DNA of 64,000 nucleotides, taken from positions 8,720,828 through 8,784,827 of the forward strand of contig JAMXIF010001210.1 in the NCBI GenBank assembly GCA_028583685.1. Reading direction: 5' to 3'. Positions 35,160 to 46,204 of this stretch are shown here, in pieces; positions within the stretch are counted from its first letter, which is position 1; each line of letters begins with the position of its first letter. Position numbers and translations under genes: made by a program. The stretch comes from Petaurus breviceps papuanus. Taxonomy: Eukaryota; Chordata; Mammalia; Diprotodontia; Petauridae. The notes beneath the pieces are model-generated. The model did not search any database, was not told the origin of the DNA, and worked only from the letters and a program-made list of their open reading frames with translations.

Positions 35160-35405
35160 TTAATACAGATATCTGACATTTATATAGTGTTCTAAGGTAG
35201 TAAAGGACTTTATATATGTCATCATATTTAGCCCTTATATTAGCCCTGAAGGTAAACTCTATTATTATATGCATTTTATAAAGAAACTTAAGTTCATAGA
35301 GATTAAAGTGATTTGCCCAGGGTTATATGGCCAACAAATGTCACAGGAAAAATTCCAGGCCAGGTCATGCCAACTCCGAATCCATCATTCTTTCTCTTAT
35401 CCCAC
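35160..35405 (-). mobile_element. MIR-like CORE-SINE
   Basis: TTTATATAGTGTTCTAAGGT, GCATTTTATAAAGAAACTTA and GTGATTTGCCCAGGGTTATA are in reverse order of this SINE class, diverged. Confidence 0.72.
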
Positions 35406-35519
35406 AGTGCCTGTCATGGGTGCAAGCCTATTGGGGAGTGTAAAAAGCAAAACAAAGCAAAACAAAACTTCAGGGAAAGGCTCCAAGGTATAAGACCATG
35501 GTCTGGTCATCAGAACATA

Positions 35520-35625
35520 ATAGCCATTAGACTGTGAGCTCTATGAGGACAGGGGGTATCTTTTGAGCCTTTTTTTTTTTTAATATGCCATGTGCTTGAC
35601 ACATAATAGAGAATTATTGACTGAG
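35520..35625 (+). mobile_element. L2 3' end
   Basis: TTAGACTGTGAGCTCTATGA, GGACAGGGGGTATCTTTTG and CATGTGCTTGACACATAATA match the L2 terminus closely. Confidence 0.85.
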
Positions 35626-35649
35626 TAATACAATTCCTAGTTTGACATC

Positions 35650-35745
35650 TTCAGGCTACATTCAGTTTCTTCATCTCTGAAATGGGAATAATGATAGTGG
35701 TAGCATTTACCTCACAAGATTGTTGTGAGAAAAAAAATGTTTTAA
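35650..35745 (+). mobile_element. MIR-like 3' fragment
   Basis: CAGTTTCTTCATCTCTGAAA, TGGGAATAATGATAGTGG and TTGTTGTGAGAAAAAAAATG fit a MIR tail. Confidence 0.6.
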
Positions 35746-36145
35746 TCTTAAACAGTTACATAGGGAGTCTTAAAAATCTTTTTACAATTTTAAGCTTTAA
35801 TACCTTAAAACTATATAAGCTTAAAACTGCACTAGGACTTTTGTAATACCTGATATAAGTAGGAGCTATTATCATTCATGCATTCTTCTCAAGTGTTTTG
35901 TTTTGTTTGTAAGCATCCATTACAATTTACTAGAATAAGCTATTCTTTTAGTTAAAAATAGATAAAAATAAAATGAATACCCCAGGGTATAAAGTTATTA
36001 TCATCATCATCCTCAATGGCTAGCAATTAAATAGTGCTTTAAGATTTGCCATATGCTTTACATATGTCCTCTCATGTGATCCTCACCACAATCCTAGGAA
36101 CTAGGTGGTATTATTCTCATTTTAAGACGAGGAGACAAAGGTTCA

Positions 36146-36570
36146 GTCAAGTCCAACACTTTGTAACCCCATTTGGGATTTTCTTTCTTTCTTTTTTGCT
36201 TTTTGGAAGGGGGAAGGCAGGGCATTTGGGGTTAAGTGACTTGCCCAACTTCACACAGCTAGTAAGTGTTAGGTGTCTGGGGTCAGATTTGAACTCGGGT
36301 CCTCCTGACTCCAGGGCTGTTGCTCTATTCACTGTGCCACTCTATTCACCCTGCCACATTTGGGCTAATTTGACAAAGATACTGGAGTGGTTTGCCATTT
36401 TCTTCTTCAGTTCACTTTACAGATGAAGAAACAGATGAGGCAAACATGGTTAAATGGTTTGCCTAGCTTCACATAGATAATAAGTTCCTGAGGTCAGATT
36501 TGAACTAATGAAGATGAGACTTATTGACTATAGGCCCCTCACTTGATCCATTGTACCATCTAGCTGCCCC
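36146..36570 (-). mobile_element. RTE-tailed SINE, second nesting level
   Basis: The left part TCAAGTCCAACACTTTGTAA with CCCCATTTGGGATTTTC and the right part CAAAGATACTGGAGTGGTTT to TGTACCATCTAGCTGCCCC form one reverse element once the WSINE1-like copy is removed. Confidence 0.85.
36186..36354 (-). mobile_element. WSINE1-like SINE, third nesting level
   Basis: TTTTGGAAGGGGGAAGGCAG, GTTAAGTGACTTGCCCAACT and CTCTATTCACTGTGCCAC. The short direct repeat ATTTGGG on both sides is its probable TSD. It is the youngest of the three layers. Confidence 0.85.
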
Positions 36571-36600
36571 TTAAGTGACTTACTCAGGGTCAAATATAAG

Positions 36601-38644
36601 AATAAATGCTTCTAATGTAATGTACTCAGTATAAACACATAAAAAATAGTAGATTGAAATCATAGTTAACTTGGGCTGCAGATAGCTCCTCTTTGGACTT
36701 AAAAAAATATTAGGCACAAATTCTAACATGACAGACACTGGTAGAAATGAAAATCTTTTCATCTTTCTACTATAGTGCCAAAGTAAATAGGAAGATGTTG
36801 CTTAGAAATCGTACTGATTAAAACACTCTCCAGGATAGGAGCAGAAGGGTATCAAGTTTATATTACATTAGTAAAATACCAAGGAAGCTTTTAAAAAAAA
36901 AAAAAGCACAGCATTTTGTCCCTGATCAAAACCATAACAGTGTACCTAGCTGAATGATTTAATAGAATATCAGGGTCAGAAGGGACCTCAAAAGCCAAGA
37001 CCTCAAACTTCCTGAATCAGCTTATTTTGGTACTGTACTGCATGGTGGGTTAAGGCTATATATGTTTGTGAGCATGTGTATGTGCATGTGTGTGAATTCC
37101 CTCCCTCATAAAGTATATGTCTCCCTCCCTAGCCTTGTTAAGCCAAAGAAGTATTAAATCCTCTCTCTACCCAAAGAAGGGTTCCTATCAAATAACCATG
37201 TAATTAAAATCTCCTATTACTATTACAGTATCAGGCAATTTAACTGGAACAAAATAAATAAGTTTATTGACTTACAGAATAAACCTCCTATTTCTGTACA
37301 TCTTCCAAAACTTCTAATATATAATATGTTGCTTTTGATTATTTTTTCACATGATTGATTCTTTAATTCTTTGTTATGAAATCATACTTCTCACAGTAGA
37401 TTTTAAGCATACTTTTGACAGTATATTTTCCAAAGCCTAACCTTAATTAGGGTCATAGATTTTAAATGGGATATAATTCAGATGACTTCCCAGACTGCTG
37501 CAGCATAATTATATCCTGTTTTTTTGATAGGTTTCTTAGCCTTTCATGATATATATGACATGGTACAAGGTTGTATTGTGGTACTCCATCTCTATTTGGG
37601 AATTTTTATTATTCTAAAATAATTGTGATTCTCAATATTTAAATATATTTTTCAGGGTTCATCATTTCCTCCATGGAGACAAGACTTCCAGGTCCAATGG
37701 AAATAAAATCACATTCCCTTTATATTCTTTTGAGTGAACATTTTATATTCTGATGAAGAAATATAAGTGTCACAGGCTCATGTGACCTTCTGACAAATAA
37801 AAAATTAATTTCAGAAGTAAAAATTAGCTTTTTCTAATCTTCAATATTCTGGTCTTTTTTATTGTCCTTTTCATGAGAAATAGTTTTTTTCTTCATTCCA
37901 ATGTTTAGCTGCTCCTGCTATTTTACTCATCTTCTAACTATTCTTCCAAGTTCAAGAAACTTTTACTGAATTGAAGAAGGATTAGTAACATCCTTTCAAC
38001 TGCCAGATCCCTCTGAAAATCTTTGCTTATTTTCTGAGGATTCATTAAGCTGTTTGGTACCAAAAGTTTGCATTATATTGGAACTGAATTTCTTTTCTTG
38101 TTTTGTCTTATTTTCCTTTGCACTTGTGCAATTTATCTTCTTTCACTGTGGGCTTGAGTAAACCTTGAACCATTTTATTTTCTCACACAAACACTATAAC
38201 AATATCTCTCATAGTCATTGAAGTGTGCTCTTTAAAAGCTACAATTCTAATTATCTCCTTGGAATAATATATACTCTTAAAAAAGCCACAAAACAGAACC
38301 AAAAACACACAAAAAAAGAGTAACAATAACTAATAAAAAGTGAAGACACAGAAGGGTTACATTGTCTTCTGGTCAGTCAGATTTTCTGAGTTAGCTTAGT
38401 TTTAATAAAGGCACACACATGAGTAGTGTGTCTCAAAAAATGTAACCATTATCAAAATTATGGCTTGTCCCAATTAATTATCACAACATTATATATCAGG
38501 CCACCAACCAAGATTTATGATCTATTCCAAGTTTCTCATTTATTTTCTTTTTTTCTGTCTAGGTACTCCATAGCTCTCATAAACAATTTAAAAGGAACAA
38601 TCTTGCTATGTAGTAACAGTATTGTGTATATATATACAATATAT
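36601..38644. other. Unassigned AT-rich DNA
   Basis: A short MIR-like 5' piece (AGAATATCAGGGTCAGAAGG) lies at 36964-37010, and an A run at 36891-36905. No gene or other repeat is recognised. Confidence 0.4.
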
Positions 38645-39201
38645 TAAGTTACTGCTTAAGTTACATGGAAGCCTGTCACATGAGTTTAAGCCACATAAAC
38701 CTGCGTCACAGGTGTTATGATACTCTCTGACCCTGAAGAATTACATATATACCCTGGGGCTAGCATTTTACTTTGGGGCTCACTCATGGGAAGAGTCTTC
38801 TTATGATATACCCAAATGAGATGCTGGGTAGCCATTAAGAAGCCCCTGGGCTTTGAAAACCCAGATGTTGGTGGTTCTCTCTCTGGTAACTATGTATGTA
38901 TGTAATGGTCAGACAATTGGATCTGTCTGTTGATCTGTGATGTACGTATTATTTGTCAGACAGTCAGAAGCCCTGTCTGTTGATCCTTATACTATTATTT
39001 CTGCGTGTAATCTCTGTTTATATTTTCTCTAAAGTTCAGGGTGCTGGCTTTTCTCCCTGAACTAAGTAAATGGTATGTATGCTTGAGTAAAGTAAGATTG
39101 TTGACCCTTTTTGATTTTCTTTCCTTTAGAAAAGCAGATCAAAGAACCTGTGCTAGCCACTCTCCTGTGTGCTGGTGTTATTGGTCTTATACTCACACAG
39201 T
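38645..39201 (+). mobile_element. Possible solo LTR
   Basis: The block has LTR-like layout: TACATATATACCCTGGGGCT as a TATA-type region at about 38744, then a pyrimidine and GT-rich stretch with repeated GTCTGTTGATC and GTCAGACA motifs, then an AGTAAA signal and the end CTTATACTCACACA. I recall a similar marsupial retroviral LTR, but see no TSD and no firm left end. No interior remains. The class is not resolved. Confidence 0.4.
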
Positions 39202-40769
39202 AGCTGCAAGTAGCATTGCTGTTACACAAGGTCATATAGATAATTAAATGGTAAAGTCAGGATATGACCATAGGTCCTCTAACTCTAAATAGAACAGTCT
39301 TACCACATTGATTGAAGATGCACAAATGCCTTAAATTTTCATGACAATCTTATTCTAAAGACCATATGTGCCTTTCACATGATTTCTTAGAATTCCACAT
39401 GCATTCCACGGTGGAAACAGTCACTTTAGTTACAGTCAAAATTTTCCAGAAGCTTATGCTTATCTTCCAAAATTAGAAAATGCTAGGTAATAATGGTTTT
39501 CACAAAATCAAAGACCCTGGACACCCAAGAGCTCCATCTTTGGGTCATCAAAGCAGTCAACAAGGAAAATTCTGGATATTTTAAAAAGGCTAACCAGATC
39601 TTTTGGAAGCAGTTTCAATTTAATATAATATGCATGTACTTTAGCAATTAGAGCTATATACACAGGATAAAGCCTGATTATTTAATTCAGTATTTTCAAA
39701 GACACTGAGTCTCAGTAGCTCAAGTTTGTCAATTCAAATAAAGAATCTATTAAATGTTACTTATTGTTTTGTAGAATTTGCATCTCTTTGCATAAAACTG
39801 ACACTGGTCATATTGCTTCCTTGGAATCTAAGAGACAAAAACAGCAGTAAAGGACAATAGCAATAAAGCTGAGTTCAATGCCCATTTGTTCAATGAAATT
39901 TCTCAAGGGTTTTTGAATATAGATGACATAAATTGGCTCCCAGCAAAGAATATATTTCCATGCTTTACAGAAGACTGGTTTCCTGCTCTATCACATTAGA
40001 TATTTATTTACCTGAGAAAACTCCATTGGATTACTAGAGGACAGTATGGGAAATATTTTTAGCTAATGTCATGTTCCTTTACTATACATATATATATACA
40101 TACATGCATATGTGTGTGCATGCGTGTGTGTATAAAATACCTATGGGAAATGCCTTTCATTCAGAATCACACTTATGCAATGGAATCTTCCCTATGGGTC
40201 TACTGCGAATTCTTCTTATCATGACTTTCTGCAATGAATGAAATTTCCAAAAAAGTATGGACATATCCCGAAAAATGTCTTTTTTCTCCCATAAAACCAT
40301 TTAAACTTTCTTTAGTTCAATTTTTTCATCTAGAAATTGACATTATCTTCCCTATTCTGTCTACATCATAGGATTTTTATGAAGATCAAATTGAAAATAA
40401 ATGTGAAAAGTTTGATAAATGTGTCATTGAGTTGTAAAGTAACAATAGAATGTAGGATAACACTCTTTACTCAGCTTATTAATAGAGATGCCAATTTTTG
40501 GCAATTCATATCAGGCAAAATCTTAGATGGGATATGTTCAAACTCAGGTTGGAGAGTAAATTCATAGACCTTACAAGTCAGTACCATTAGTACCCAAAGT
40601 TTCCAGGTGTTCAAGTTTTAATAATTGGAAGCCTCTTAGAGTCAACAGACTGATTTAAATGAATTCCTTCCTCTGCAATGCTGTACATCTAATCACACTA
40701 AAGTCCCATGTACGGTTCAGTTAAGATATAGTGGAATTTGCCTTGAGATATTTAGCTGTGGTCCATCCA
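39202..40769. other. Unassigned AT-rich DNA
   Basis: A TATA/TGTG tract lies at 40084-40132. I see no gene or other repeat. Confidence 0.4.
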
Positions 40770-40870
40770 ACTTGATACAACATTTATTAATTGCTTTCTA
40801 TGTGCATGTGACCTTAGGCTTTAGGCAGGAGTTGAACTCTGTCTGCTGCCTTCAATCAGTTAAAATTGGA
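40770..40870 (-). mobile_element. L2-type fragment
   Basis: CATTTATTAATTGCTTTCTATGTGC resembles a reverse L2 terminus with divergence. Confidence 0.45.
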
Positions 40871-40927
40871 TCATGTGACAAAAAGATTGGAACAGAGATT
40901 AGCACAGTTTAGGAACTTAATGAATGT

Positions 40928-41190
40928 TTGAGGCAGCGAGTGAATAGAGTGCTTAGCTTACGAATGGTAAAACCTGAGCTCAAATCTTATCTCAGTCACT
41001 ATATACTATATAATATATCACATAGCTCTGTAATACTGAGTGAGCAACTTGACCTCTCTTAGACTCAATTTTGTAATCTGTGGAATTGGGGAAATAAGAA
41101 CACCCCCTTAAAGGGTTGTTGTGAGGATCAAATGATACAATGTTTTGTAAGATACATTTAAGGCATTAAATACACTTAAATCCCGACTAT
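40928..41190 (+). mobile_element. MIR-like tRNA-SINE
   Basis: GAGGCAGCGAGTGAATAGAG, CCTGAGCTCAAATCTTATCT, TTGACCTCTCTTAGACTCAA and GTTGTTGTGAGGATCAAATG are in sense order. It is old and diverged, with a small AT expansion inside. Confidence 0.75.
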
Positions 41191-41719
41191 GATTACTTTG
41201 ATCCTTAGATGATCTGTGATCTCATTAATGTAGAATTTTTCCCTAACCATACCCATCATCATCCTTTCATTCCTTCTCATTTTGTAAGACTCTTGTCAAT
41301 TTCCTCCAATAAATCTCAAAATTCTCAAGGTTTCTGTTTGATCTCCTGACATGTGTATACCAGAGGAGCAAATCGGTTATCTACAGCTTTTTCAACTCTC
41401 ATTTTATGGCCACTCCACCTCATTTTCTTATCTCATATTTCTTTGATAGCATCCTTAATGTGTCATTATGCCCAGGATGCAGAGCCCAAGAACTTTAGGA
41501 ATAGCAATATTTTGAGCCCAGTAATCTTGTCCATCATCCCAGGAAGCAATCCCTATGGAAATGTAGCTTGGCAACTGCTCCCATAGCTACTAGGGCCAAA
41601 CGTACTGCTGATCCAGAAAATAAAATTGTCTCCACCACAGTCCTTGACACTGACAAATAGTTCACTATCAGAAACACTCCTACATAAAGACCATGGGACC
41701 TTCCCATCTGACTTACAGT
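41191..41719. other. Unassigned DNA
   Basis: Opposite-strand frames of 77 and 85 codons at 41353-41810 have no domain. It may be part of an old LINE, not identified. Confidence 0.3.
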
Positions 41720-41855
41720 TGAAACCTTTTATGTGCATTGTCTCCCTCAGTAAAGGGTGAGTTCCTTGAGAGCAGGGACTATCTTGCTTTTCTATCCACG
41801 TTCCCAGCACTTAGGATAGTGTTTTCTACATTATAAGTCCTTAAAAAATGCTTCA
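41720..41855 (+). mobile_element. L2 3' end
   Basis: AAAGGGTGAGTTCCTTGAGA, GCAGGGACTATCTTGC, TTCCCAGCACTTAGGATAGT and TTCATTCATTCC follow the L2 consensus closely. Confidence 0.85.
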
Positions 41856-41929
41856 TTCATTCCATCATTCCTGGTGCAATGATTTTATTGAAAAGAAAGA
41901 ACTTTGATTGAGGGAGAAGTGTGGGGGCA

Positions 41930-42300
41930 TTAAAAGCATTGTGTAGTTTCCTAAAATGCAATCTATCTCTTTATAATCCATCCTTTTAATTCTGGCACCA
42001 GGTCATTGTCTAGCCTCAGTTTTCTGTTCAGGTATGTGTGCTGATAGACTAACTCTTTGAGTCTGTTCATGAAACAAAAAAACATAGTTTAGACAGCATA
42101 ATTTTTCATTAACTTGGTTTTGCCTGTGTATTTAACAAAGCTAAACTTTTGTAAATTATTATGGACCTCATTTAGCCAGTTCTTTGATATTCTAAAGCTC
42201 AGTGCAATGAATATAACGTCATTCAAAAGCAGGAGCATTTGGAAGACCGTACTACTAGAGGAAATACCATGTCTGTTTGGACTATTTTCTGAACATTTTC
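41930..42300 (-). mobile_element. RTE-class LINE, reverse-transcriptase C-terminal part
   Basis: Read on the minus strand, frames give WLNEVHNNLQKFSFV, then TGKTKLMKN, then MNRLKELVYQHTYLNRKL and RLDNDLVPELKGWI. These match the RTE/BovB thumb region (KTKLM, YLGR-L-LDNDL-EI-RRI). Stops and shifts between segments show a dead copy. The marsupial RTE lineage presumably supplied the tail used by the RTE-tailed SINEs. Confidence 0.85.
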
Positions 42301-42571
42301 TCTAATTGTAGTAAAAAAAAAAAAGCCTTGAAGAACAGATCTTCTTATTTTAGAAATTAATCTTGATTATTTTGTGTTCTATTAGAATACTGTCAAAAAA
42401 GTAATTTCTCATGTTATATCTTTTCTATAATATTGGTATATTTGTGGGAGGTACTTCATAAAAGAACCTTTAAGGCAGAATTTCACTTTGCTGGATCAAA
42501 TGTATGTTTAAAATCAATGAACAATAATGGCATCATCTGCCTCAGAAGATGAGTTACAAAAGCCAATGTTT

Positions 42572-43000
42572 CATAAACTGACAACTAGATATTATAGTGG
42601 ATAGAATGCTGAAATTAGAGTCAGAAAGAACTGAGTTCAAACCTTACCTCAAATACTTCCTTGGCTGTACAATCCTGACCAAGTCATTTATTTTTTCTTG
42701 GACTTTGTTCCCTCATCTATAAAATTGGGATAAAATGATCTATCTCATAGGGTTCTGTGAAAATCAAATAAGACTGCATATGTAGCGGTGGCTAGGTGGC
42801 ACAGTGAATAGAGCACTGGTCCTGGAGTCAGGAGGACCTGAGTTCAAATCTGGCCTCAGACACTTAACACAAAAACTAGCTGTGTGACTTTGGGCAAGTC
42901 ATTTAACTCCAACTGCCCTCCAAAAAAAGAAAAGGAAAAAAATTACATATGCAAAGTGTTTTTCAAACATCAAAATGCTATATACATATTGTGTATTTAC
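42572..43000 (+). mobile_element. MIR-like tRNA-SINE split by a WSINE1-like copy
   Basis: ACAACTAGATATTATAGTGG, ACTGAGTTCAAACCTTACCT and ATCTATAAAATTGGGATAAA lead to 42783. The end, GCAAAGTGTTTTTCAAACAT, resumes after 42951. Confidence 0.78.
42784..42942 (+). mobile_element. WSINE1-like SINE
   Basis: Full head GCGGTGGCTAGGTGGCACAG, body AGTTCAAATCTGGCCTCAGA and tail CCAACTGCCCTCCAAAAAAAG. A short direct repeat around CATATG (42778-42783 and 42946-42951) is the likely TSD. Confidence 0.92.
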
Positions 43001-44089
43001 TATTGTTGGCATCCATGAAGGTAGGAGGGAAGGGAAGGGAACATTTTGCTTAATATGCTTGACTCTGTGCTAAGGCAATATAGATAGTATTCTCATAAAA
43101 ATGTACATAGATGGGAAAATATGCAGAAGATTCACTATTTATTAATATCCCTTTAATTACCTTGGGCTGATATTGAGGATGAGAGAAGTTCAGGTATTAG
43201 AATTAGTTTATTTTCACCAATCTTTGTTGTTCTCTGATATTTGGGGCATCTCAAGAACCAATCCTTAATGTTCTTATAATTTTGTTACCTCCAATGCTTG
43301 TGTGTGTGTGTTTATACACTTGGGGTCTTGTTCAACTTTTTTTTATCTTTGGTTCATTTAGTGCCATTTTGCTTCCTTATATGAAGAAATGTGTTGTGAG
43401 AATCCTAATGAGCTGGCTTTAATGTTACTGATGGAGAAATGAATTTATGATAAAAAAAATCTTCATTTTTTTCATTAAAAAATTGTTTACTCTTCTTCCA
43501 TTTCCAAAGTTAGGTTTTCTCGGTATAATTTCATTGAATAGGGTCACCCACCAAAGTTTTGTAAACTTGTTCCTATCCCACACACACAAAATTATTCTTA
43601 CTGCCTTATATAAGGCAATGCTATTCACTGTCATCTTTTTTTTCACCATCATCTTCCATGATATTTTACATATGTTTGTCAACCAAACTAGTTTTTTTCC
43701 TGGATCATGAATCTCTTCAAGCATCAACAAGATCAAGTGTTTGCTGTCAACAGAGTTTTTAGGGTATTTTAGACTCTTCATATGAGCATTTGATTTATAT
43801 AATTTAAACTTCTTTGGCAAGTTATGGAAGTCTGTCTTGATGTCTGTCCTTTTATGTTTCTCTAATTTTTAGTATCGATGGCTTGATTAAATAGGTCAAT
43901 GTAGAGTTGCCACTATTATACATATATATATATACATATATATGCACTTACATGTGTGTATATGTGTATGTATATGTAGTTTGTCATTCATATTCATTTT
44001 TCCTGTAAATTATATGTGTTTCAGTTATATAAATATATAGGTATAGATATAGACATAGACATAGATATTATCGAAGGTCTACCTACATC
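43001..44089. other. Unassigned AT-rich DNA
   Basis: Includes a TATA/TACA microsatellite at 43917-43978 and a 131-codon minus-strand frame at 43425-43820 that overlaps an 87-codon frame on the other strand. It is lysine-rich, with no domain that I recognise. An old LINE origin is possible but unproven. Confidence 0.35.
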
Positions 44090-44430
44090 TGTGGAGAAGA
44101 GAAGGGGTATGTGGATACCACCTAAAGACTAGGTGGGATCAACTATGAAAGACTTAGTGACTTTGATCAATATAATAATTCAAGACATTTCTGAAGAACC
44201 CATGATGAAAGATATTATATGCCTCTAGAAAGACAAGTGATAAACTCTGAGTGCAAATAGAAGTATAATTTTACATGGAAATATGTTTTGTATGGTTTCA
44301 CATGTATGATTGATATCTTATTGTTTGTTCTCTAATGGGTGGGGTGGGGCTGGAAGGGGAGAATTTAGAACTCAAAGTATAAAAGGAAGAATGTATAAAT
44401 AAATAAATATTACATATAGTTGTGAAAAAA
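44090..44430 (+). mobile_element. Old LINE-1 3' end
   Basis: CTATGAAAGACTTAGTGACT, TAATTCAAGACATTTCTGA and AACTCTGAGTGCAAATAGAA are LINE-1 ORF2 end and 3' UTR text. It ends in a (TAAA)n-like tail near 44395-44410. Confidence 0.78.
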
Positions 44431-45124
44431 TTCTAGCTAGAGCATTATAGCAAGAAAAAAAAACTGAAGGAATTAGAATAGGCAACAAAGAAACAAACTA
44501 TCATTCTGTGGAGATGATATGATAGTATACATATAGAATCCTAGGTAATTAACAAAATAACTATTTAAAATAACTTTAGCAAAGTTGAAAGATATAAAAT
44601 AAACCCACAGAAATGATCGTTATTTTTATATACTGCCAACAAAGTTAAGCAGCAAGAGATAGAAAGAGAAATTCCACTTAAAATAAAAGCAGACAAAATA
44701 AAATGTTTGGAAATCTACCTGCCAAGACAAACCTGGAAACTATAACAATTCAATTATAAAATGCTTTTCACACGAATAAAGACAGATCCAAACAATCTGA
44801 AAAATGTTAATTGACCATGTATAGGCCAAGCAAATATAATAAAAATGGCAATTCTACCTAAATTAATTTACAATACTATACAAATCAAAATTTTATGTGT
44901 GTATATATATATATGTATGTATGTATCCACATGTATATAGCAGTATCAGATCTCAAATTTTATTACAAAGTGATAATCATCAAAACAAGTCAAGAATGGT
45001 ATATTAGAGGAATAGAGTAGGTACACAATACACCATAGTCAATGACCATGTTGATCTAGTGTTTGTAAAACCCAAAGATCCAAGCTTTTAGGACAAGAAC
45101 TCACTGACAAAAATTACTGGAAAA

Positions 45125-45947
45125 GGTTAACTTCGTGTCGCCCGGCTCTGGTTCCTGCTTCAACAGTGTTTGGATGGAACAGATCCGGGGTCCCCCAAGC
45201 TCCCCTAGCTTTTTGGCTTCAGCCTTCTGCAGCCCGCCAGCCTGTGGGACCAGCTGCCCCCTGCCAGCCCCTGGGACCGGCCCCCGCCTCCGGGACCATC
45301 AGCCTTCTCCCTCCACTGTGGGTGCCATGAACTCTAGCTCCCAGATCTGCCAAAACTTCTCCTCCGAGGCCGAGGCCGCTGTCAACCGCCTGGCCAACAT
45401 GTTCCTGTAGGCGTCCTACTCCTACCTGGCCCTGGGTTTCTATTTCGATCGGGACGACGTCGCCCTGCCGAGGGTGTCGCTTTTTCTCCGTGAGCTGGCA
45501 AAGGACAAAGGCGAGGGCGCCGAGCGCCTTATGTGGCTCCAGAACCAGCGTGGGGGCCGTGTTCTCCTCCAGGCTGTTCAGAAACCTGCCCAGGATGAGT
45601 GGGGTCGAAGCTTGGATGCCATGCAGGCAGCCCTGAACCTGGAGAAGGGACTGAACGAGGCCCTCCTGAAGCTGCACGCCCTGGGCTCGAGCCAAGGCGA
45701 TTCACATCTCTGCCACTTCCTGGAGAGCCACTACCTGGGCACGGAGGTGAAGCTGCTGAAGCGTCTGGGTGACCACCTGACCACGCTGCGCCACGTGCAG
45801 GCAGACCCCCAGCCCGGGTTGGACGAGTACCTGTTTGAGAGGCTGAGTCTGAAGCAGGACTAGGGGAGCAGCCTAGGCAGGCGGACCCAGGGCCCAACCA
45901 AGACCGCCCACAGTAAAGCTAGCTGCTCTCCTTGGGGGAAAAAAAAA
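45125..45947 (+). pseudogene. FTL: FTL (ferritin light chain) processed pseudogene
   Basis: This is an intronless copy of ferritin light chain mRNA, whose product helps build the iron-storage shell. It has 5' UTR with an iron-responsive element, CDS from ATG 45327 to TAG 45861-45863 (178 codons, human about 175), 3' UTR, a variant AGTAAA signal at 45912 and an A tail. The protein reads MNSSSQICQNFSSEAEAAVN, then [53 protein letters not shown] and [13 protein letters not shown], clearly light chain. One in-frame TAG at 45408-45410 (codon 28, probably from CAG) breaks it. The rest is open. Near-identical direct repeats (AAAAATTACTGG then AAAA) at 45109-45124 and 45949-45964 flank it inside LINE-1 ORF2. 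Its high GC and CpG content contrasts with its surroundings. Confidence 0.96.
45151..45180 (+). promoter_or_regulatory. Iron-responsive element in FTL retrocopy
   Basis: The hairpin is complete: lower stem GTTCC (45151-45155) pairs with GGAAC (45176-45180), the ferritin-type TGC bulge is at 45156-45158, the upper stem TTCAA pairs with TTGGA with one G-U-type pair, and the apical loop is CAGTGT (45164-45169). In FTL mRNA, iron regulatory proteins bind this to block translation when iron is low. Here it is only active if the retrocopy is transcribed. Confidence 0.95.
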
Positions 45948-46204
45948 AAAAATTACTGGGAAAACTGGAAAGCAGTAAGGCAGACTCTAGACATAGATGA
46001 GCATCTCACCCTGCGTATAAAGCTAAGGTAAACATGGATACATGATTTAGACTTAGAGTGTTATCATTAGCAAATTAGGGGTGCATGGAAAACTTTATTT
46101 TTCAGATCTATGGATAAAGGAATAATTTATGACCAAACAAGAAATGGAGAGGGTCAAAGGAGGTAAAATGAATAATTTTGATCACCTTAAATTAAAAATG
46201 CCTT

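Larger units (their letters stand above)
36010..36600 (-). mobile_element. MIR-type SINE containing nested SINEs
   Basis: The outer copy runs 36010-36145 (AATAGTGCTTTAAGATTTGC, CATTTTAAGACGAGGAGAC) and resumes at about 36571 (TTAAGTGACTTACTCAGGGT). Everything between is the younger RTE-tailed SINE with its own insert. Confidence 0.8.

Noticed and set aside
43425-43820. 131-codon minus-strand frame, lysine-rich
   Set aside because: No domain, no coding-like composition, and an overlapping frame on the other strand. The segment LTNICKISWK faintly recalls RTE proteins, but the rest does not follow.
45219-45897. Minus-strand frames of 158 and 122 codons
   Set aside because: They are antisense shadows of the GC-rich FTL retrocopy.
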